In this document: piece after piece, positions 62,456-64,000 of the stretch
Numbering within the stretch: position 1 is the stretch's first letter
How the letters are laid out: each line of letters starts with the position of its first letter
Source of the DNA: UBA1794 sp050946375
Lineage (GTDB): Bacteria; Bacteroidota; Bacteroidia; Bacteroidales; Bacteroidaceae
Reading direction: 5' to 3'
Assembly (NCBI GenBank): GCA_050946375.1
Contig: JBMNUT010000002.1
Span: forward strand, 124,001-188,000
Length of the DNA stretch: 64,000 nt
Notes under the pieces: model-generated
What the model was told of the DNA's origin: nothing
The model's input: the letters and a program-made list of their open reading frames with translations, nothing else
Databases searched by the model: none
Program-made: the position numbers and the translations under genes

Positions 62456-62537
62456 GCAAAAGTGCCAAGCCCCGCTCCGAAAAGCCCCGGCACTTTCCCC
62501 GAAAAGCCTTGGCACTTTTCGGAAAAAGCCCCGGCGG
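62456..62537. repeat. 22-bp palindromic repeat array with reciprocal outer boxes
   Basis: Four boxes. The outer AAAAGTGCCAAG (62459-62470) and CTTGGCACTTTT are inverted copies that can close one large hairpin around two inner boxes. Confidence 0.8.
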
Positions 62538-62544
62538 AAACACA

Positions 62545-62596
62545 AAAAACAGGCAACCGCATGCCGCCCCAAGCCTAAGGGTCACACACGGTTGCC
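62545..62596 (-). terminator. Terminator of the RibD-type gene
   Basis: Stem ggcaaccg (62552-62559) / cggttgcc (62589-62596); the minus strand ends in six T. Confidence 0.65.
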
Positions 62597-62621
62597 TTCC
62601 CCCAAAAACCTCTTTTTTACC

Positions 62622-63305
62622 TTACTTTACCGGAAGATACCTTACCCAGATAACTCCGTTTTCCAATACCTTCGATTCTTTGTAGCGCAGCGAAAAGGGA
62701 AGGAAGCCCTCCTTGTCGGCAATACCGTCGAACAAAGCGGGCTGTCCGCTTCGGCCGTCGATGCCCGGGGCTATCATTACGCTGATTTCATCCAGCAGTC
62801 CGGCCGCAAGGAAGCCGCCGTCTATCTTTCCGCCTCCCACGATGGCCATCCGTTGCACGCCGAAATGCTCGTTCATCAGCTCCACGGCGCGGCAGAGGTC
62901 TACGCGCTCCTTGCCCGTAGCGATGTACGAAATGCCCAAAGAGCGCAGATGTCCGAGATATTCCCGCGTAGCCCGCTCGCTGAGCAGGCACAGGCGCGGC
63001 TTGGAACCGCCACAGTTCTCCCTGCTCCAGAGCAACGTCCCCGCCGAGTCGACCGCCACTTCGTAGCCGTCGGCCCGCTCCGCCACGTAAAACTCCTCGC
63101 GCCCCACGGGAGCCGCATCCTGCGAAACATAAGGTTCGAAGCCCGTAACGTGAATTTGCAGCGTCACCTTTCCCTCGACCGTCGTAGGGCACTCCAGCGA
63201 TTCCAGCGCCGTGTAGTACTCATCGCCGCTAATCTTATCGACCATGTCGCAGGCGATACGCCCGTCGACCGACTCCATCATGTGACAAACAATGTAGGGT
63301 TTCAT
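62622..63305 (-). CDS. RibD C-terminal-domain dihydrofolate reductase family protein
   Basis: A 227-residue cytoplasmic NADPH-dependent reductase. MKPYIVCHMMESVDGRIA at the start is the RibD_C/DHFR-like first strand, and MAIVGGGKIDGGFLAAGLLDEISVMIAPGIDG near residues 155-190 is the nucleotide-binding signature. Stand-alone members may act on pterin or riboflavin-type substrates or other carbonyls; substrate unknown. A TACTTTTG box (minus strand, 63360-63353) lies 48 bp upstream. Confidence 0.88.
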   Translation of the reverse strand: MKPYIVCHMMESVDGRIACDMVDKISGDEYYTALESLECPTTVEGKVTLQIHVTGFEPYVSQDAAPVGREEFYVAERADGYEVAVDSAGTLLWSRENCGGSKPRLCLLSERATREYLGHLRSLGISYIATGKERVDLCRAVELMNEHFGVQRMAIVGGGKIDGGFLAAGLLDEISVMIAPGIDGRSGQPALFDGIADKEGFLPFSLRYKESKVLENGVIWVRYLPVK

Positions 63306-63352
63306 GCTTTTTTCCTTGGATTAAATGTACAGTTGCTGTTCGTATTTCGCGA

Positions 63353-63360
63353 CAAAAGTA
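63353..63360 (-). promoter_or_regulatory. Candidate -7 box for the RibD-type gene
   Basis: Minus strand TACTTTTG; no clear -33 element. Confidence 0.4.
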
Positions 63361-63479
63361 CAGCACCGGCCGCACGCGGACTCTATCCATTTTACGGTTT
63401 TAGCTACCCGAAATACGGAATCAGCCGCCCCTTTTTGCCCAAACCGCCTCCCCGACGCCTCCTTTTCTGCAGCGAAACT

Positions 63480-63510
63480 TTTGTACGACGCAGGCAAATG
63501 CCTACTTTTG
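63480..63510 (+). promoter_or_regulatory. Promoter of the AraC regulator at the right edge
   Basis: TTTG at 63480-63483, 19-bp spacer, TACTTTTG at 63503-63510; ATG 51 bp downstream. Confidence 0.6.
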
Positions 63511-63561
63511 CCTGTGCTTTAGGGCGCGTTCCGCCCTAAGGTTAGTCTCTATTCCACTCGT

Positions 63562-64000
63562 ATGGAAAACGAATTGCTCAACAGATTACATCCCGTAATA
63601 CTGCACATCGGGATAGCACACCAGCACAACGACTGGAACTTCAAGGACGTCTGCTCCCCCTTCACCCGCATCTACTACACCATTGGAGGGCAGGCCCAGA
63701 TACAATACCCTAACCAGAAAATCGATTTACGCACGGGATATCTCTACATCATACCCGCTTTTACGCGACACAGCTACGCCTGCCGGGGAGACTTCTTCCA
63801 CTTCTACGCCCATGTCTATAATGAAGACGAAGACAACGTATTGGAAGATTGGGATTTGCCCGTCGAAGCCGAAGCATTGCCCGGCGACCGCGAACGGTTT
63901 GAGCGCCTCCATGCGCTCTATCCCGGGAGGGAACTGGCAGAAGCCGACCCCAAATCGTACGACAACCAGCCCACTCTGATGCAGAACATACGCGACAACC
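63562..64000 (+). CDS. AraC-type regulator, N-terminal part (window edge)
   Basis: The start MENELLNRLHPVILHIGIAH at 63562 runs 146 codons to the right edge. The visible part is a cupin sensor (YYTIGGQAQIQYPNQKIDLRTGYLYIIPAFTRHSYAC) as found in AraC-family regulators; the DNA-binding half would lie outside the window, so the family call is inferred. Target unknown. Confidence 0.7.
   Translation, partial: MENELLNRLHPVILHIGIAHQHNDWNFKDVCSPFTRIYYTIGGQAQIQYPNQKIDLRTGYLYIIPAFTRHSYACRGDFFHFYAHVYNEDEDNVLEDWDLPVEAEALPGDRERFERLHALYPGRELAEADPKSYDNQPTLMQNIRDN

Noticed and set aside
1..64000. CRISPR array interpretation of the spaced AAAAG...CTTTT units
   Set aside because: Unit-to-unit spacers are only about 4 bp and non-unique, the units are degenerate, they occur in dozens of small clusters, and no cas genes are present.
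1..64000. Mobile element, prophage or defence island
   Set aside because: No transposase, integrase, phage structural, restriction or toxin-antitoxin genes are visible; gene content is core metabolism and envelope functions.

Overview
The window looks like chromosomal DNA from a GC-rich member of the Bacteroidales; I cannot name the genus. The evidence is many copies of the Bacteroidota promoter (-7 TAnnTTTG, often with TTTG 19-21 bp upstream), lipoproteins whose Cys is followed by S/D-rich residues, a TonB-dependent receptor, a C-terminal sorting-type domain, a fasciclin lipoprotein, the DHH/DUF4827/glmM cluster, a symporter with a 36-residue accessory peptide, and the arginine operon argR-GNAT-argG-argC-argD-proC. 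I saw no phage, transposase, integrase, CRISPR array, rRNA or toxin-antitoxin locus.

Layout. 1-4.8 kb: truncated TonB receptor divergent from an AraC regulator, membrane phosphoesterase, XRE regulator, small lipoprotein and a porin remnant. 5-11.5 kb: asnB, lipoprotein plus AlkD-like glycosylase, fasciclin lipoprotein. 11.7-19.5 kb: DHH phosphoesterase, DUF4827 and glmM operon, symporter with its peptide, a neurotransmitter-type symporter, an Fn3-like lipoprotein. 19.8-25 kb: an exported KduI isomerase behind an orphan PTS-type EIIC permease, then glnS with a DUF2807 protein. 25.4-31 kb: possible small RNA, rpoN, and trans-4-hydroxyproline dehydratase (hypD) with its activase. 31.3-39 kb: dxr, rseP, dedA, an SGLT-type symporter, lrgAB, an EamA exporter. 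39.3-48.6 kb: a 1146-residue exported phosphatase, fur/perR with rubrerythrin, nadE, an MFS exporter, a DUF454 protein with no normal start codon. 48.7-55 kb: tRNA-Lys and the arginine/proline operon, carrying an extra PspC-domain gene. 55-64 kb: lipoprotein, fructokinase, a CusABC/CzcABC-type efflux operon, a RibD-type reductase, the start of an AraC regulator.

The most striking feature is not a gene. Most of the longer intergenic gaps carry one to six copies of a roughly 22-bp element: an 18-bp box AAAAG-N8-CTTTT plus about 4 bp of C/G-rich spacer. The box is palindromic (best copy GAAAAGTGCCGGCACTTTTC) and the junction CTTTTCCGGAAAAG is palindromic too. I marked 27 clusters by eye. Some are terminator-like hairpins at gene ends, some abut start codons, two lie inside coding sequence at protein N-termini, and two near-identical 78-bp copies bracket the phosphatase gene. 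I know of no described family matching this and no candidate mobilising enzyme is visible here.

Metabolically the genes suggest a host-associated anaerobe that degrades uronates and hydroxyproline, makes arginine and proline, handles oxidative stress with a PerR/rubrerythrin pair, and relies on sodium-coupled uptake. All functional statements rest on motifs and remembered family features; no database search was run.
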